From an uncultured Methanomicrobiales archaeon (GTDB taxonomy: Archaea > Halobacteriota > Methanomicrobia > Methanomicrobiales > Methanospirillaceae): DNA of 33,772 nucleotides. Below the pieces are notes generated by a model. The model worked only from the letters and a program-made list of their open reading frames with translations, was not told the DNA's origin and made no database searches. Both the position numbers and the translations under genes were made by a program. Position 1 is the stretch's first letter; every line of letters starts with the position of its first letter. This document shows positions 33,148-33,772 of this stretch, in pieces. The stretch spans positions 1-33,772 of the forward strand of contig CAIULN010000082.1 in NCBI GenBank assembly GCA_903900025.1, written 5' to 3'.

Positions 33148-33223
33148 GAGGATTTCAACAGAGCTATAATTTTGGCTCTGTAGAATTCCTCTTTCCTCCT
33201 AATATGAGGTTTTCAACAAAGCC
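33148..33223. repeat. Three IS-end-like repeats (GGCTCTGTTGAAA-CCTC type)
   Basis: The motif occurs three times: minus strand at 33148-33165, plus strand at 33174-33191, and minus strand at 33206-33223, each about 18 bases with 14-16 matches between copies. The second and third copies face each other and enclose a 50-base unit. The first and second form a 17-bp imperfect hairpin. The GGCTCTGTTG start is typical of terminal inverted repeats of several IS families, so this may be a solo-end or MITE-like scar. No transposase remains. Confidence 0.55.
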
Positions 33224-33242
33224 AAAAAAAATATGCTCTCTT

Positions 33243-33772
33243 TTACAGGATGCTTTCGAGCTTCTGTTCAAGGACGTCAATCCCCTTCTTGACGTCTTTG
33301 AGGTTCTTGCCACCCGTGAGAATGATCTTTCCTGAAGAGAAGATAAGAACGACGATCTTGGGATCTTTGATCCGGTATACAAGCCCAGGGAACTGTTCGG
33401 GTTCGTACTCGATATTTTCGAGATTGAGCGTGACGACTACATTGTTGATATTGATGTATTTACCGAAATCGTATGAACAGACCATATTGGTGATCGCAAC
33501 TTTGGGCTCTTTGAGGGTGTCAATACCCGCCTCATTTAACGATTTGATGATGATAGCAAGTCCGTCTGTAAGCGCCTTATTGTTACGGATGCCGGTGAGC
33601 ACTATCTTGCCCGACGAAAAGATCAGGGACGCAATCTTGGGATCCTCGATACGATATACTGCACCGGGGAACCGTTTCTTATTGAGTTCGCAATTCTCGA
33701 CCTTATTTGAAAACGCAACAAGATCAATGGAATCGGCGACGACACCGGATGCAACGATATTCTCAATCTTCA
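33243..33772 (-). CDS. tbp: TATA-box binding protein (N-terminus cut by window edge)
   Basis: 176 residues of archaeal TBP, lacking only the first residues, which lie beyond 33772. The two direct repeats of the saddle are both present: IENIVASG...RFPGAVYRIEDPKIASLIFSSGKIVLTGIRN, then ITNMVCSYDFG...QFPGLVYRIKDPKIVVLIFSSGKIILTGGKN. The latter is followed by the C-terminal helix KKGIDVLEQKLESIL. It binds TATA boxes and recruits TFB and RNA polymerase. The stop is at 33243-33245. Methanomicrobiales often carry more than one TBP; this copy lies at the edge of an A+T-rich accessory region. Confidence 0.96.
   Translation of the reverse strand, partial: KIENIVASGVVADSIDLVAFSNKVENCELNKKRFPGAVYRIEDPKIASLIFSSGKIVLTGIRNNKALTDGLAIIIKSLNEAGIDTLKEPKVAITNMVCSYDFGKYININNVVVTLNLENIEYEPEQFPGLVYRIKDPKIVVLIFSSGKIILTGGKNLKDVKKGIDVLEQKLESIL

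Larger units (their letters stand above)
32930..33242. other. 313-base gap with inverted repeats
   Basis: No gene is recognised. The part nearest the lipoprotein probably holds its promoter. The part 33105-33223 is full of inverted repeats (listed separately). On the minus strand, T8 at 33223-33230 lies just past the TBP stop and could end that transcript. A TATA-like AAATAAAAGG (33066-33075) could drive a plus-strand transcript through the repeats. Confidence 0.5.

Noticed and set aside
32962-33183. 73-residue plus-strand ORF
   Set aside because: It runs through the inverted repeats, has no ribosome binding site and no protein-like pattern.

Overview
The window looks like a chromosomal segment of a methanogenic archaeon, most likely of the order Methanomicrobiales (Methanoregula/Methanosphaerula-like). 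The reasons are the presence of Sep-tRNA:Cys-tRNA synthase, geranylgeranylglyceryl-phosphate synthase, GatCAB, TATA-binding protein and an archaeal threonyl-tRNA synthetase, moderately high GC in the housekeeping genes, TATA-type promoters, and DUF2150/DUF5814-like archaeal proteins. No species name can be proved from the sequence alone.

Layout. 1-1000: three tiny cysteine-rich proteins. 1007-3676 (minus): a two-gene polyamine operon, a bacterial-type homospermidine synthase followed by an ornithine decarboxylase-like enzyme. 3878-6201: an unknown repeat protein, then a 60-residue protein translationally coupled to SepCysS (tRNA-dependent cysteine synthesis). 6330-7805: a tandem-domain PPK2. 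8055-9538: a TPR protein, a relic of a second PflX-like gene, and a small membrane protein. 9660-11852 (minus): a PflX-type radical SAM protein and ThiI. 12008-15058: a DUF2150/DUF5814-like pair and an orphan 7TM-PAS histidine kinase, followed by a possible short minus-strand gene and tRNA-Leu(UAA). 15781-16881 (minus): UDP-GlcNAc 2-epimerase.

17035-23884 is a tightly packed operon: an asparagine-synthetase-like ATP pyrophosphatase with a vestigial glutaminase region, gatC, gatA, gatB and topA. 24095-26138 is a second operon: GGGP synthase (lipid), SpoU/TrmJ-type RNA methyltransferase, and dCTP deaminase. 26310-28148 is thrS with a clear TATA box. 28778-30118 (minus) is purB.

The right part (28150-33240) is different. 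It is poorer in GC and holds small membrane proteins, a long imperfect palindrome, a 4-TM protein with internal duplication, a stretch of short overlapping or broken ORFs, a secreted lipoprotein, and a nest of IS-end-like inverted repeats. It ends in the 3' part of a TATA-binding protein gene cut by the window edge. This is the accessory part of the window. I found no clear defence system, CRISPR array or intact transposon. The most unusual items are the minimal AsnB-like protein locked into the GatCAB operon, the bacterial-type homospermidine pathway, and the structured DNA at 28441-28518 and 33105-33223.
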